Shown here: piece after piece, positions 17,009 to 25,416 of the stretch
Numbering within the stretch: the stretch's first letter is position 1
How the letters are laid out: each line of letters starts with the position of its first letter
Assembly (NCBI GenBank): GCA_037388505.1
Contig: JARRKC010000004.1
Span: 62,001 to 126,000, forward strand
Reading direction: 5' to 3'
DNA: 64,000 nucleotides
Source of the DNA: JARRKC01 sp037388505
Lineage (GTDB): Bacteria; Acidobacteriota; UBA6911; RPQK01; JAPXNP01
Notes under the pieces: generated by a model
What the model was told of the DNA's origin: nothing
Database searches by the model: none
Seen by the model: the letters and a program-made list of their open reading frames with translations, nothing else
Program-made: the position numbers and the translations under genes

Positions 17009-18635
17009 CCCCCATGTGCGGGTAGCGATAGTCTTTGGGCGGCAGAAAACTCTCTTTGATCGTCCGCACGCTGACCCAGCGGAGCAGGTTCAAGGCGGAA
17101 CCGGCCTTGTCATTGGTCCCGGACGCCCTGGAACCCCCGAAGGGCTGTTGGCCAACCACAGCGCCGGTCGGCTTGTCGTTGATGTAGAAGTTCCCCGCGT
17201 TGTGAGTCAGAATCTCCCGGGCGAGAACGATCGCCGAACGCTTCCTCGCGAAGATGGCGCCCGTCAATGCATAGGGGCTGGTCGTGTCACACGCCCGCAG
17301 AGCGGCTTCGTATTGCTCCGCCTTGTAGACGAAGATCGTCAGGACGGGACCGAAGACCTCTTCGACCATGGTCTTGAAGTCCGGATTGGTGGTCACGATC
17401 GTGGTCGGCTCGATGAAGTAGCCGGTCGAATCATCATATTTCCCGCCCGTGATGATCTCGGCTTCCGAGCTCTGAGCGGCAAAATCGATGTATCCGGTGA
17501 TGTTCCGAAAGGCCGCTTTGTCGATCACCGCACCCATGAAGTTGCTGAAATCCTCGATATCGCCCATCTTGATCGACTGGACCTCTGCCACGTACTTTTC
17601 CCGGATCTGCGGCCAGATCGAGTCGGGGATGTAGGCACGCGAAGCGGCGGAACACTTTTGTCCCTGGTACTCGAAGGCCCCCCGCACGAGAGCCGTGACA
17701 GTCTCATCGATGTCGGCTGACTCATGGACGAAGACGTAATCCTTCCCTCCGGTTTCCCCGACAATTCGAGGGTAGGCCCGGTACTGTCGGATGTTTTGAC
17801 CGACGGTCGTCCACATCTTCTGGAAGACCTCCGTCGAACCCGTGAAATGGATTCCGGCCAGCCGCGGGTCGTCCAGAACCGGGTCCCCAACCTTGGAACC
17901 GGGTCCCGGAATGAAGTTGATCACGCCGTCGGGGAAACCCGCTTCGCGGAAAAGCTGGGTCAGAAAATAGGCCGAGTAAACGGCGGAGGACGCGGGCTTC
18001 CAAAGGACCACGTTCCCCATCAAAGCCGGAGAGGTGGGAAGATTTCCGGCAATCGACGTGAAGTTGAACGGCGTCACGGCGAAAACGAATCCTTCCAACG
18101 GCCGGTATTCGAGCTGGTTCCAGGTACCGGAGGAACTGTAGGGCGGCTGGTCGGCGTAGATCTGGGCCAGATAGCTGCAGTTGAAATTGAAGAAGTCGAT
18201 CAGCTCGCACGCCGAATCGATTTCCGCCTGAAAAACGGTCTTGCTCTGACCGAGCATGGTGGCAGCGTTCAGGAGATCCCGGTAGGGACCAGCCAAAAGA
18301 ACCGCCATCCGACGAAAGATCGCTACCCGGTCCTCCCAGGGCATCGTCGACCAACCTCGCCAGGCTCGCTGGCTCTCCTCGACCGCCAGCTCGACCTCCG
18401 TGGCACCGGCCTGGTGGTAGGTCGCCAGGATGTGACCGTGATTGTGCGGCATCCGGCACTCACCCAGGGTTCCCGTCCGTATCTCCCTGCCGCCGATGAC
18501 CAGGGGAATCTCGATCGTCTTACCCTTAAGTTCGGCGATTGTCTTCTTCAGGCTTTCCCGCTCCGCGGAGCCCGGCCTATATTCTCGGATCGGTTCATTC
18601 GCGGCCATTGGAACGGCAGCGATTCCGTTTCTCAT
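16995..18635 (-). CDS. pruA: 1-pyrroline-5-carboxylate dehydrogenase (L-glutamate gamma-semialdehyde dehydrogenase)
   Basis: This 546-residue NAD-dependent enzyme oxidises P5C/glutamate semialdehyde to glutamate, the last step of proline breakdown. Aldehyde-dehydrogenase features are VTPFNFTSIAGNLPTSPALMGN, KPASSAVYSAY, FTGSTEVF, VGETGGKDY (general-base Glu), FEYQGQKCSAASRAY (catalytic Cys) and EEVFGPVLTIFVY. The length and the N-terminal extension match the mammalian ALDH4A1-like monofunctional form, not PutA. The ATG has AAGGAG seven bases upstream. No proline dehydrogenase gene is in the window. The proBA genes nearby run the opposite chemistry. Confidence 0.95.
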   Translation of the reverse strand: MRNGIAAVPMAANEPIREYRPGSAERESLKKTIAELKGKTIEIPLVIGGREIRTGTLGECRMPHNHGHILATYHQAGATEVELAVEESQRAWRGWSTMPWEDRVAIFRRMAVLLAGPYRDLLNAATMLGQSKTVFQAEIDSACELIDFFNFNCSYLAQIYADQPPYSSSGTWNQLEYRPLEGFVFAVTPFNFTSIAGNLPTSPALMGNVVLWKPASSAVYSAYFLTQLFREAGFPDGVINFIPGPGSKVGDPVLDDPRLAGIHFTGSTEVFQKMWTTVGQNIRQYRAYPRIVGETGGKDYVFVHESADIDETVTALVRGAFEYQGQKCSAASRAYIPDSIWPQIREKYVAEVQSIKMGDIEDFSNFMGAVIDKAAFRNITGYIDFAAQSSEAEIITGGKYDDSTGYFIEPTTIVTTNPDFKTMVEEVFGPVLTIFVYKAEQYEAALRACDTTSPYALTGAIFARKRSAIVLAREILTHNAGNFYINDKPTGAVVGQQPFGGSRASGTNDKAGSALNLLRWVSVRTIKESFLPPKDYRYPHMGGDTD

Positions 18636-18755
18636 GTCGATTCTCCTTGAAATGCTTGATTACTGGCCCTTCAAAGCGAGTATATGGAACGGCTTCCAGG
18701 ATTGGAAGGACCGGGGAGAAGGAGGGATTTGCGATTTCCGATTTAGGGAGCTGCG

Positions 18756-18824
18756 GGGATTCAGGGATTGAGGGATTGAGGGATTGGGGGATTGAGGGAT
18801 TGGGGGATTGGGGGATTGGGGGAT
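18756..18824. repeat. 8-bp tandem repeat GGGATTGR, eight copies plus a partial
   Basis: Units read GGGATTCA, GGGATTGA (x2), GGGATTGG, GGGATTGA, GGGATTGG (x3) and a final GGGAT. The array lies 120 bases upstream of the pruA start, between it and the methyltransferase stop. Downstream, CGTAAATCTCAAAT occurs twice in tandem (18875-18902) and overlaps the methyltransferase stop codon. Confidence 0.9.
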
Positions 18825-18896
18825 ACGCCCACCCGTTCATCGGGCTCCCAGCTTCGAGCTCCGAGCCTCCAAACCGTAAATCTCAAATCGTAAATC

Positions 18897-19742
18897 TCAA
18901 ATCTTCCCAGCTCCCTCCGGCTGGTCGGCCCACCTCACAAACAGGTTTCTGGTTCCACATGACGGACATCGGTACGATGAGACCAGTCCCAGACGCCCGC
19001 GTTCGGGAACGAGCGTTTCCGTGGGGTGTCCCGCCCCGCAGCCGATGCAGACGTTCACATAGTGCGGCATTCGGCGGACCGCCGGGCCGACAGGACTCTT
19101 CTGCAGAACGAAGCCCCATCCGTAGCGACTGGCGTGCGTGCCCAGCAGTCGGTCCGTCAGCCGGGTCAGATGGGCAAGCCACCGAGCGAAGAAGCGGACC
19201 ACGCGGCTGGGCCCTGCCGAGAACAGTGCCCTTGCCGGCTGCGGATAGTGCCTCAACCGATCCCGGCTCGGAGGTACCAGGTAAACGAAGCCGCTGTAGA
19301 GGCTCTTGAACGAAACCAGATTCAGTTCGGTCACTGCATGGAGTGTCTGGAGAAAGGATTCGATACTGAAGCGGCTCAGGTGCCCGCCCCCGGCGAAGAG
19401 GAACCGATACAGACGGTCATCGAGGGAATGCCCGTCCGGGATGGCGATCCAACACAACCCCTTTGGCTTCAAGACCCGATCAACCTCTGCGAGCGCGGTG
19501 CCGGGGTTGGGGAAATGTTCCAGGCTGTGATTGCAGACCACGACATCGGCGACCTCGTCAGGCAGTGGAAGGCGATCCGCCGGCGACAGAACTGAACCAT
19601 CCTTATGGCGACTGACATCGGGAAAAGCCAAGTCGATCGACAGGACGTGCGCCCGGGTCGACCCATAGTCGAAACTGCCGGGTCCGGCGCCGATATCGAC
19701 GACCCAGGCATCCTCGGCGAGCCCCCGCACAAGATTATCCAT
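18897..19742 (-). CDS. SAM-dependent methyltransferase with C-terminal zinc ribbon (copy 1)
   Basis: The 281-residue protein has a class I methyltransferase core: VVDIGAGPGSF (motif I), LSIDLAFP (acidic end of strand 2), LPLPDEVADVVVCNHSLEHF (motif IV of the UbiE/Methyltransf_11 type) and LKPKGLCWIAIPD. After the core, about residues 130-220 form a region with hydrophobic segments. The tail carries two CxxC pairs (Cys232/Cys235 in VCIGCGAGHP, Cys259/Cys262 in YRCPSCGTRN), a zinc-ribbon layout. It is a paralogue of the gene just upstream, sharing order, motif spacing and zinc ribbon. The substrate is unknown. Confidence 0.85.
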   Translation of the reverse strand: MDNLVRGLAEDAWVVDIGAGPGSFDYGSTRAHVLSIDLAFPDVSRHKDGSVLSPADRLPLPDEVADVVVCNHSLEHFPNPGTALAEVDRVLKPKGLCWIAIPDGHSLDDRLYRFLFAGGGHLSRFSIESFLQTLHAVTELNLVSFKSLYSGFVYLVPPSRDRLRHYPQPARALFSAGPSRVVRFFARWLAHLTRLTDRLLGTHASRYGWGFVLQKSPVGPAVRRMPHYVNVCIGCGAGHPTETLVPERGRLGLVSSYRCPSCGTRNLFVRWADQPEGAGKI

Positions 19743-19846
19743 GGCACCACCAATTCGGACACCCTTGGCCGAACACCGTCAGATCAACGATGCACCGGAT
19801 CGCGATCCCATCGCCCACTGCGCGGGGACCGAGCCGGGGGCCTCGT

Positions 19847-20749
19847 TCATCGAAGGTGGGCGAATCGCCGGTCCGGGTAGAAAATGTTCCACGTTCCACA
19901 ACTCGGACAAGTGTAGCAGCGAAGGACCCCCCATCGGCGACGAATCCTCCCCTCCTGAAGCAGGGCCTCGGCCGGATGCCCGCCCCCGCATCGAATACAG
20001 ACGTTTGCCCAGGGCGCGATTGCGACTTCCTCCGAGACGTTGCCCAGATAGATCGCCCACCCATACAAAGCAGTTTTCGTTCGGGCAACACGATCCACGG
20101 TCCTCAGAACCAGGTTGATCAAATGCAGTGAAGTGGCATACCCGTAGCCGATCAGAGCGGCTTTGCGCGGAATCCGGGACCGGCCATTCTTTCGGTTGAG
20201 GAAGCTCAACGATGTCAGCAATGGGCGGACCGCCAGAACCGGCAATCCGGTTGCGAGCTCGAGTCTGCGAACCAGAGACTTCGCATCGGGAAAGGCATTG
20301 ACGTGTCCACCGCCGTCCGCCAACCAGCGATAGAGACGGTCGGTAATCGTCTCCGAACCGGGCACGGCAATGAAGACCGCTCCGCCGGGAGTGAGGATCC
20401 TGCCGATTTCCCGAAGGCAAGCATCGAGTTCCCGGACGTGCTCCAGGCTGTGGTTTGACACCACAGCGTCGAAACTCCCCGCCGCAAAAGGAAGCCGGCC
20501 TGCATCCCCTCGAATGGAGAAGGCCCCGCCGATCGGTGGAGGCGGCTCCAGGTCGAGCCGGATCGTCCGGAACGGATGGCCGCAGGGGTCGAAGCTCCCT
20601 GTCCCGCTTCCGAGATCGAGGACACTCGAACCCGCCCCCACATGCCTGAGAATCTCGTGCATCGATCCTCGACCGTCGCACCGGCTCGCCTCCGCCTGCG
20701 GCCGGGCCATCAACCACAGGGATCTGAAGTCGATGATCAGGAACGCCAA
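19847..20749 (-). CDS. SAM-dependent methyltransferase with C-terminal zinc ribbon (copy 2)
   Basis: The 300-residue paralogue of the neighbouring methyltransferase has motif I VLDLGSGTGSFD, IRLDLEPP, LPFAAGSFDAVVSNHSLEH and LTPGGAVFIAVPGSE. A linker ends in YGW, and a zinc ribbon has Cys251/Cys254 (VCIRCGGGHP) and Cys281/Cys284 (TCPSCGTWN). Copies 1 and 2 share SLEH, the DRLYR segment, the YGW motif and the CIxCGxGHP and CPSCGTxN pairs, so they arose by duplication. The TTG start at 20749 lies 16 bases after the DinB-like stop; an ATG at 20710 is also in frame and loses nothing of the core. Confidence 0.84.
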   Translation of the reverse strand: MAFLIIDFRSLWLMARPQAEASRCDGRGSMHEILRHVGAGSSVLDLGSGTGSFDPCGHPFRTIRLDLEPPPPIGGAFSIRGDAGRLPFAAGSFDAVVSNHSLEHVRELDACLREIGRILTPGGAVFIAVPGSETITDRLYRWLADGGGHVNAFPDAKSLVRRLELATGLPVLAVRPLLTSLSFLNRKNGRSRIPRKAALIGYGYATSLHLINLVLRTVDRVARTKTALYGWAIYLGNVSEEVAIAPWANVCIRCGGGHPAEALLQEGRIRRRWGVLRCYTCPSCGTWNIFYPDRRFAHLR

Positions 20750-20765
20750 ACCGAGCGGCAGTTGT

Positions 20766-21239
20766 TCAGAAACAGCCCAGCAATCGGCGCAACTGAACGA
20801 ACTGACCCAGGTGGTATGAATTGTGATCGGCCGTCAGCAGAGCCTCCCGAAGCAACGTCTGTCCCTTGCCGTGAGCGAACGGCTCGTACAGGTCCATCGA
20901 GGTGTCCGACACCAGCGCCTGCATCGCCGCATTGTCCGCATGAAAGGACTTCACGCTTTTCTCCCAGGCGGCCCCGTCCGGTGGAGCGTCGGATTCCGGC
21001 CAGTAACCGTCCGGCCACTTGGGGGACACGTGCTTCGGGTTGCGGCTGAACTCCAGGATGTCCCACTGGGCGATCCGCAGGTGTTCGAGGAGTTGCCACG
21101 CCGTGTGGGCGACACCTTCAGGTCTTCGCCCCCTCAGATCGGAGGGCACGCCCTTCAGAATATCCCGGGGACTCATGTGGGCATGGCCTCCCTCGAGGAG
21201 CGCAACCAATTGCTCTCTCAGTACCTTGTCTGGATTCAT
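20766..21239 (-). CDS. DinB-like (YfiT/DUF664-type) four-helix metalloprotein
   Basis: The 157-residue protein has the DinB-fold pattern: an N-terminal helix, then VAHTAWQLLEHLRIAQWDILEF with the first conserved His, and LLTADHNSYHLGQFVQLRRLL with the last two His that would bind a divalent metal. Families with this fold include mycothiol-, bacillithiol- or glutathione-dependent S-transferases and hydrolases, so a thiol-transfer role is possible. Its ATG overlaps the stop of the amidohydrolase gene by four bases (ATGA), which shows translational coupling. Confidence 0.82.
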   Translation of the reverse strand: MNPDKVLREQLVALLEGGHAHMSPRDILKGVPSDLRGRRPEGVAHTAWQLLEHLRIAQWDILEFSRNPKHVSPKWPDGYWPESDAPPDGAAWEKSVKSFHADNAAMQALVSDTSMDLYEPFAHGKGQTLLREALLTADHNSYHLGQFVQLRRLLGCF

Positions 21240-22573
21240 GGAGTCATTTTCTCACTCTCGGCTATTCCCTGAACGATCTCGCCGCCCTTCATGACGAAGC
21301 GAACGTGCCTGAGTGCCGAGATATCGGTCGCCGGGTCGCCCTCAACGCCGGCCAGGTCGGCCAGCCGTCCCTTGCGCACCTCTCCCCGGTCGTCCAGGTG
21401 CAGAATCCGCGCATTCCCCGACGTCGCGGCGATCAAGGCCTGAAGAGGAGTCATGCCGTAGTCGACCATCAGCTCCAGTTCGCGGACATTCTCCCCGTGG
21501 GGAAACACTCCGACGTCTCCCCCAAATCCGATCGACACTCCGGCATCGAGGGCAGCCCGGAAGGAAGCTCTCTTGTCGGTCAGGCGCTCAGGCTCGGGCT
21601 CGGTCCCCCTCTTCCATCCGGCGTAGATCGAGACCGCTTCGGAGGCCGCCAGCGTGGGGAACAGCGCCACGCCGCGGGAAGCCATCAGCTGGAAAACCTC
21701 GGGCGTGCCGCCGTCACCGTGTTCGATCGTCGCAACTCCGGCAAGAGTGGCCCGCCGCATTCCCTCCGCCGTGGATGCATGGGCGGAGACGGGCCGCCCG
21801 GAGCTGTTGGCGATCCCGACGAGGAGATTGAGCTCGTCCTGGGTGAATGTGGGTTCCGCCTCGCCATGAGGTCCCCACCGGTAATCGGCGTAGACCTTGA
21901 CCCAGTCGACGCCACGACCGATTTGTCCTCGAACGACGCGGGTCAAATCGTCGACTCCGCCGGCCGCTTCGGCGCCTTTCGGCAAGGTCCACTCGGGAGC
22001 TCCCTTGGGCCCGTAGCTGCCCGCCGCCACAATCGCCCGGCCTGCCACGAGCAGTCGCGGACCGGGGATGATGCCTTCGCTGATGGCGTCTCTGAGGCCT
22101 ACGTCGGCAAACCCCGCGCCTTCGGTCCCCAGATCACGTTCGGTCGTGATGCCGGCCCGCAGAGTCGTCTCCGCTGCCACGACGGCGCGGGCCGTTCTCA
22201 GGGCCAACGGCTCCCGAAGCACCTGATCATCCCAGGGCGTTTCGTCGTAGGGATGCAGGAAGAGGTGCGAATGGCCTTCGATGAGTCCGGGAAGCAGCGT
22301 GAGGTCCGGCAACTCGACGACACGGGCCCCGGCAGGAGAGGTCGTCTCCGCGACCGAACCTGCCGCGACGATGCGGTCACCTTCGACGACCACCTGCCAC
22401 CCTTCATGCATGGCCGTCCCATCGAACACTCTCGCCGGGCGCAGAATGATGAACTGGGCGCGGGCCGGCTCCGTGAGGGATCGACCCAACGCCTTATCCG
22501 TGGGCAGAAGCGTGAACAGCACGGCGGCGAATATCACGACGCCGCGCACAAACCGCAGAACTCTCGTGGACAT
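21236..22573 (-). CDS. Exported metal-dependent amidohydrolase
   Basis: The 445-residue protein has a signal peptide (hydrophobic stretch at about 10-24) and an amidohydrolase TIM barrel. Markers are PGLIEGHSHLFLH (metal His101 and His103), DWVKVYAD (the bridging, usually carboxylated Lys), VSAHAST, ATIEHGDG and GFGGDVGVF (catalytic Asp). It resembles the imidazolonepropionase/prolidase-like exported amidohydrolases; substrates range from dipeptides to cyclic amides and cannot be fixed here. The ATG with GGAGG six bases upstream is preferred over the frame starting at 22651. It is the first gene of a minus-strand operon with the DinB-like protein and two methyltransferases. Confidence 0.9.
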   Translation of the reverse strand: MSTRVLRFVRGVVIFAAVLFTLLPTDKALGRSLTEPARAQFIILRPARVFDGTAMHEGWQVVVEGDRIVAAGSVAETTSPAGARVVELPDLTLLPGLIEGHSHLFLHPYDETPWDDQVLREPLALRTARAVVAAETTLRAGITTERDLGTEGAGFADVGLRDAISEGIIPGPRLLVAGRAIVAAGSYGPKGAPEWTLPKGAEAAGGVDDLTRVVRGQIGRGVDWVKVYADYRWGPHGEAEPTFTQDELNLLVGIANSSGRPVSAHASTAEGMRRATLAGVATIEHGDGGTPEVFQLMASRGVALFPTLAASEAVSIYAGWKRGTEPEPERLTDKRASFRAALDAGVSIGFGGDVGVFPHGENVRELELMVDYGMTPLQALIAATSGNARILHLDDRGEVRKGRLADLAGVEGDPATDISALRHVRFVMKGGEIVQGIAESEKMTP

Positions 22574-22756
22574 AGTGGTCCTCCATCGGGACAAGGACGC
22601 AACGCCGGAGTCATCAAGCAGAAAAGTCCGACCTCTTCCACCGCGCGGCAATGCGCTGAGGAGCAGCCTAAGTCAGCTGCACTCTTCCGTCAATGAATGG
22701 AAGAACACCGGGGATGGTCGCGGCCGAATCGGTCCGACCAGCCTTCCCCGGTCTCG

Positions 22757-23551
22757 CTAGAACGGGCGGTCGGGAGGAGTGCCGGTCAACTGAAAACCAG
22801 TCGTCGTGTGCATGAGTCGCAGCGCCGTCGTGTAAATGTCGATTTCCCCCGTCGTGATCCGCAGCCTGCCCAGGAATGCGCCGCTTTGAGCAACATCGGG
22901 GAACAGGTCGCTGACGAACTTGGCGGCCTGACCCTGGTAGGGGACATCCGTCGTGGCGACCACCTCCCCTTGAGGATCCATAAGCTCGAAGTGAAGCGAG
23001 AACTGCTCATCGACAGCAGCTGAGGAAGGACTCCAGGCGAAAGCGGTGTTGACCTTGTCCGGGACGTACTCGACGGGCAGCATGTGCTCGACATCGCTGA
23101 AGGAACGCGGCACGGAGATCGAGTCGACAATATTCCCGCTCTGATCGAGGAGATTGTAGAAATACCCCACGGCCAAATCCGTCGTACTTGTACTTGAGGA
23201 GGGCTGCCCGATAACTATCCGGTCCATGATCTGGAGATAGCCGCTGTCAAGGCTTCCATCGATGCTCTTGACGGTTACTTTCATCGTCCCTTGAGGGGCG
23301 AGATCGAACTGGACTGCGGAAGTATCGAGCTCCGTGTCCCCGGAAACCCATCGGACCGTCCAATTCTCGTTGTCGCCTTTCAGCGCTTTCATCTTTCCAT
23401 ACCAGACCCCCTCACTCATGTTCGAAATGAGGATGGTGCACTCATAGTGCTCGGGGGAGCCCCCGAGCGCCAGTTGAGAAAACGTAATACCGAACAACGA
23501 CTGCGACGTGCCGGACACGAGCAGCAGGACCAACATCCAGACCCGCTTCAT
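22757..23551 (-). CDS. Exported beta-sheet protein of unknown function
   Basis: The 264-residue protein has a clear signal peptide (MLVLLLVSGTSQSLFG) and an ATG with GGAGGTGA at ideal spacing. The mature part starts ITFSQLALGGSPEHYECTILISNMS and is rich in predicted beta strands (VEYVPDKVNTAFAWSP, FSLHFELMDPQGEVV), ending GTPPDRPF. This opening resembles the repeat units of the 1183-residue exported protein later in the window, where similar strands read LNFPRLSFEPGTCTGIAIANPT. The common theme is an adhesin-like or surface beta module, but I know no function for it. It is divergent from the GH30 gene. Confidence 0.75.
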   Translation of the reverse strand: MKRVWMLVLLLVSGTSQSLFGITFSQLALGGSPEHYECTILISNMSEGVWYGKMKALKGDNENWTVRWVSGDTELDTSAVQFDLAPQGTMKVTVKSIDGSLDSGYLQIMDRIVIGQPSSSTSTTDLAVGYFYNLLDQSGNIVDSISVPRSFSDVEHMLPVEYVPDKVNTAFAWSPSSAAVDEQFSLHFELMDPQGEVVATTDVPYQGQAAKFVSDLFPDVAQSGAFLGRLRITTGEIDIYTTALRLMHTTTGFQLTGTPPDRPF

Positions 23552-23727
23552 GGTCACCTCCGTATGACGCGTTGCCCACGTACAACGCTCGGATGCACTT
23601 GTCATTGAGGGCGCCCTACCCCCTTGAGGCACCTGAGAGACGGCAGAGCACCCACCCGGCCGATACTCCGGCGGCCCAACCGAGTCTATGTCGTGGCTTT
23701 ACAGATCAGTAAAGATCTTAGTTGACT

Positions 23728-23741
23728 GAAATGGTCATTTC
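23728..23741. promoter_or_regulatory. Palindromic candidate operator upstream of the GH30 gene
   Basis: GAAATG-GT-CATTTC is a perfect 6+6 inverted repeat lying ~20 bases upstream of the GH30 -35 box. It could bind a dimeric regulator of the divergent exported-protein and GH30 genes; no regulator gene is adjacent. Confidence 0.3.
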
Positions 23742-23760
23742 CAGAGGCGCGCTGCTCCTG

Positions 23761-23789
23761 TTGACGATTTGCCGCTTCCCTGCTACACC
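23761..23789 (+). promoter_or_regulatory. Sigma-70-type promoter of the GH30 gene
   Basis: TTGACG (23761-23766), a 17-base spacer and TACACC (23784-23789) with an extended TGC directly before the -10. Transcription would start within a few bases of the ATG at 23801, giving an almost leaderless mRNA. Confidence 0.5.
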
Positions 23790-23800
23790 TCATCTCGACA

Positions 23801-25270
23801 ATGAAAAGAAACATCCTCGCAATCGTGGTTCTCCTGGTCGTCGGATGGGCGCTTTACTCTCTCCTGAAAGACACCGGCTCCGCATCCGGTGCGCAGGCCG
23901 CTCCGCCCAACACGACTCTCCAAAAACCGGCGTCGGCACGAGTCTTCCTGACAGCCAAAGACACGCCGGATCGCCTGACCGACGTCGGCACGGTGACTTT
24001 CGCATCGCTCCCCCAGCCCGACGAGAATTTCCCCACCATCTTCATCGACCCGACCAAGACCTTCCAGGCCATCGTCGGCATCGGCGGAGCTTTCACGGAT
24101 GCCGCCGCCGAGACGTTCTACAAGTTACCCGAGAACAAGCGCGAGGAGCTCTTGAGAGCTTACTTCGACCCCCACAAGGGGATCGGCTATGCCCTGGGCC
24201 GTACGAACATCAACAGCTGCGATTTCTCCAGCGAGAGCTATTCCTATGCGAAACCGGGGGACACCGCCCTTTCGAGCTTTTCCATCGCTCACGACCTGAA
24301 GTACAAGGTCCCCTTCATCAAGGCCGCCCTTCGGCTGGCTCCGGATCTCAAGCTCTTTGCTTCGCCCTGGAGTCCACCGGCCTGGATGAAGACCAACAAC
24401 GACATGTTGCATGGAGGCAGACTCAAGCCGGAATACTTCGAGACATGGGCGCACTACTACGTCCGATTCATCCAGGAATATGCGAAGCAGGGCGTAACGG
24501 TCTGGGGCCTCACCGTTCAGAACGAACCGATGGCGGTACAGACCTGGGAGTCCTGCATTTATACGGCAGAAGAGGAACGCGACTTCGTCAAGAATCACCT
24601 GGGACCCGAGCTTCACCGCTCCGGTCTCGACGGGGTCAAGCTGATGATCTGGGACCACAACCGGGGCCTGATGTATCAACGTGCGCAGACCGTACTGGAG
24701 GATCCCGATGCCGCCAGGTATGTCTGGGGGACAGCCTTCCACTGGTACGTCGGCGACCACTTCGACAATGTCCGCCTGGTCCATGACGCCTTTCCGGACA
24801 AGCATCTGCTCTTTTCCGAGGGCTGTAACGGCGGATTCGACTGGAAGGCGATCGATCAGTGGAAGTGGGGAGAGAACTACGGCCGATCCATGGTGCAGGA
24901 TCTGAATAACGGCGCCTCGGGCTGGACGGACTGGAACCTGCTGCTTGATGAAAGAGGGGGTCCCAACCACGTCGGCAACTATTGCTTCGCGCCGATTCAC
25001 GCCGACACGCGGGACGGCACGCTGCACTACATGAACTCCTACTACTACATCGGTCACTTTTCGAAGTTCGCCCGCCCCGGTGCCAGACGCGTCGCCTGCA
25101 CCTCATCATCGGACGATCTCCAGGCGACCGCTTTCCTGAATCCCGACGGGCACGTAGCCGTCGTCGTGCTGAATCTCCATGACGAGCCGATCGACTTTCA
25201 GGTCTGGGTCAGCGGAAGTGCAGCCAGATCGGCGTTGCCTCCCCATTCGATCGCAACACTGGTCTTCTAG
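23801..25270 (+). CDS. Glycoside hydrolase family 30 (glucosylceramidase-like) enzyme, exported
   Basis: The 489-residue protein starts with a hydrophobic anchor or signal (IVVLLVVGWALYSLL). GH30 features follow: QAIVGIGGAFTDAAAETF, GRTNINSCDFSSESYSYA, LFASPWSPPAWMKTN, the acid/base Glu in WGLTVQNEPMA, AFHWYVGDHF, the nucleophile Glu in LLFSEGCNGG, and a C-terminal beta domain ending in HSIATLVF. GH30 subfamily 1 and 3 enzymes act on beta-glucosides, beta-1,6-glucan or glucosylceramide. The TVQNEP pattern fits those better than the xylanase branch. An own promoter is visible just upstream. It probably works at the envelope to release glucose or gluco-oligosaccharides. Confidence 0.92.
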   Translation: MKRNILAIVVLLVVGWALYSLLKDTGSASGAQAAPPNTTLQKPASARVFLTAKDTPDRLTDVGTVTFASLPQPDENFPTIFIDPTKTFQAIVGIGGAFTDAAAETFYKLPENKREELLRAYFDPHKGIGYALGRTNINSCDFSSESYSYAKPGDTALSSFSIAHDLKYKVPFIKAALRLAPDLKLFASPWSPPAWMKTNNDMLHGGRLKPEYFETWAHYYVRFIQEYAKQGVTVWGLTVQNEPMAVQTWESCIYTAEEERDFVKNHLGPELHRSGLDGVKLMIWDHNRGLMYQRAQTVLEDPDAARYVWGTAFHWYVGDHFDNVRLVHDAFPDKHLLFSEGCNGGFDWKAIDQWKWGENYGRSMVQDLNNGASGWTDWNLLLDERGGPNHVGNYCFAPIHADTRDGTLHYMNSYYYIGHFSKFARPGARRVACTSSSDDLQATAFLNPDGHVAVVVLNLHDEPIDFQVWVSGSAARSALPPHSIATLVF

Positions 25271-25301
25271 CCGGTACTTACGCATCGGATGCGGCAGGCT
25301 G

Positions 25302-25330
25302 TTGACACCGCCAGCGTAAACGCTCAGAAT
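25302..25330 (+). promoter_or_regulatory. Sigma-70-type promoter upstream of the small His-rich gene and TonB receptor
   Basis: A perfect TTGACA (25302-25307) is followed by a 17-base spacer and CAGAAT (25325-25330; overlapping variant GAATAT). It lies ~85 bases before the small ORF at 25417. Confidence 0.4.
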
Positions 25331-25416
25331 ATTGCCAATTCGAGTAAACTGCAGGCTGCATTCTCCGGCGATCCGAGTCGAACGGTTCTGTTCCGATTTC
25401 GAGCGGGCCCCGGGGA

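Noticed and set aside
18595..18840. Minus-strand ORF with repeated Pro-Gln-Ser-Pro-Asn
   Set aside because: It is simply the translation of the 8-bp tandem array and overlaps the pruA 5' end.
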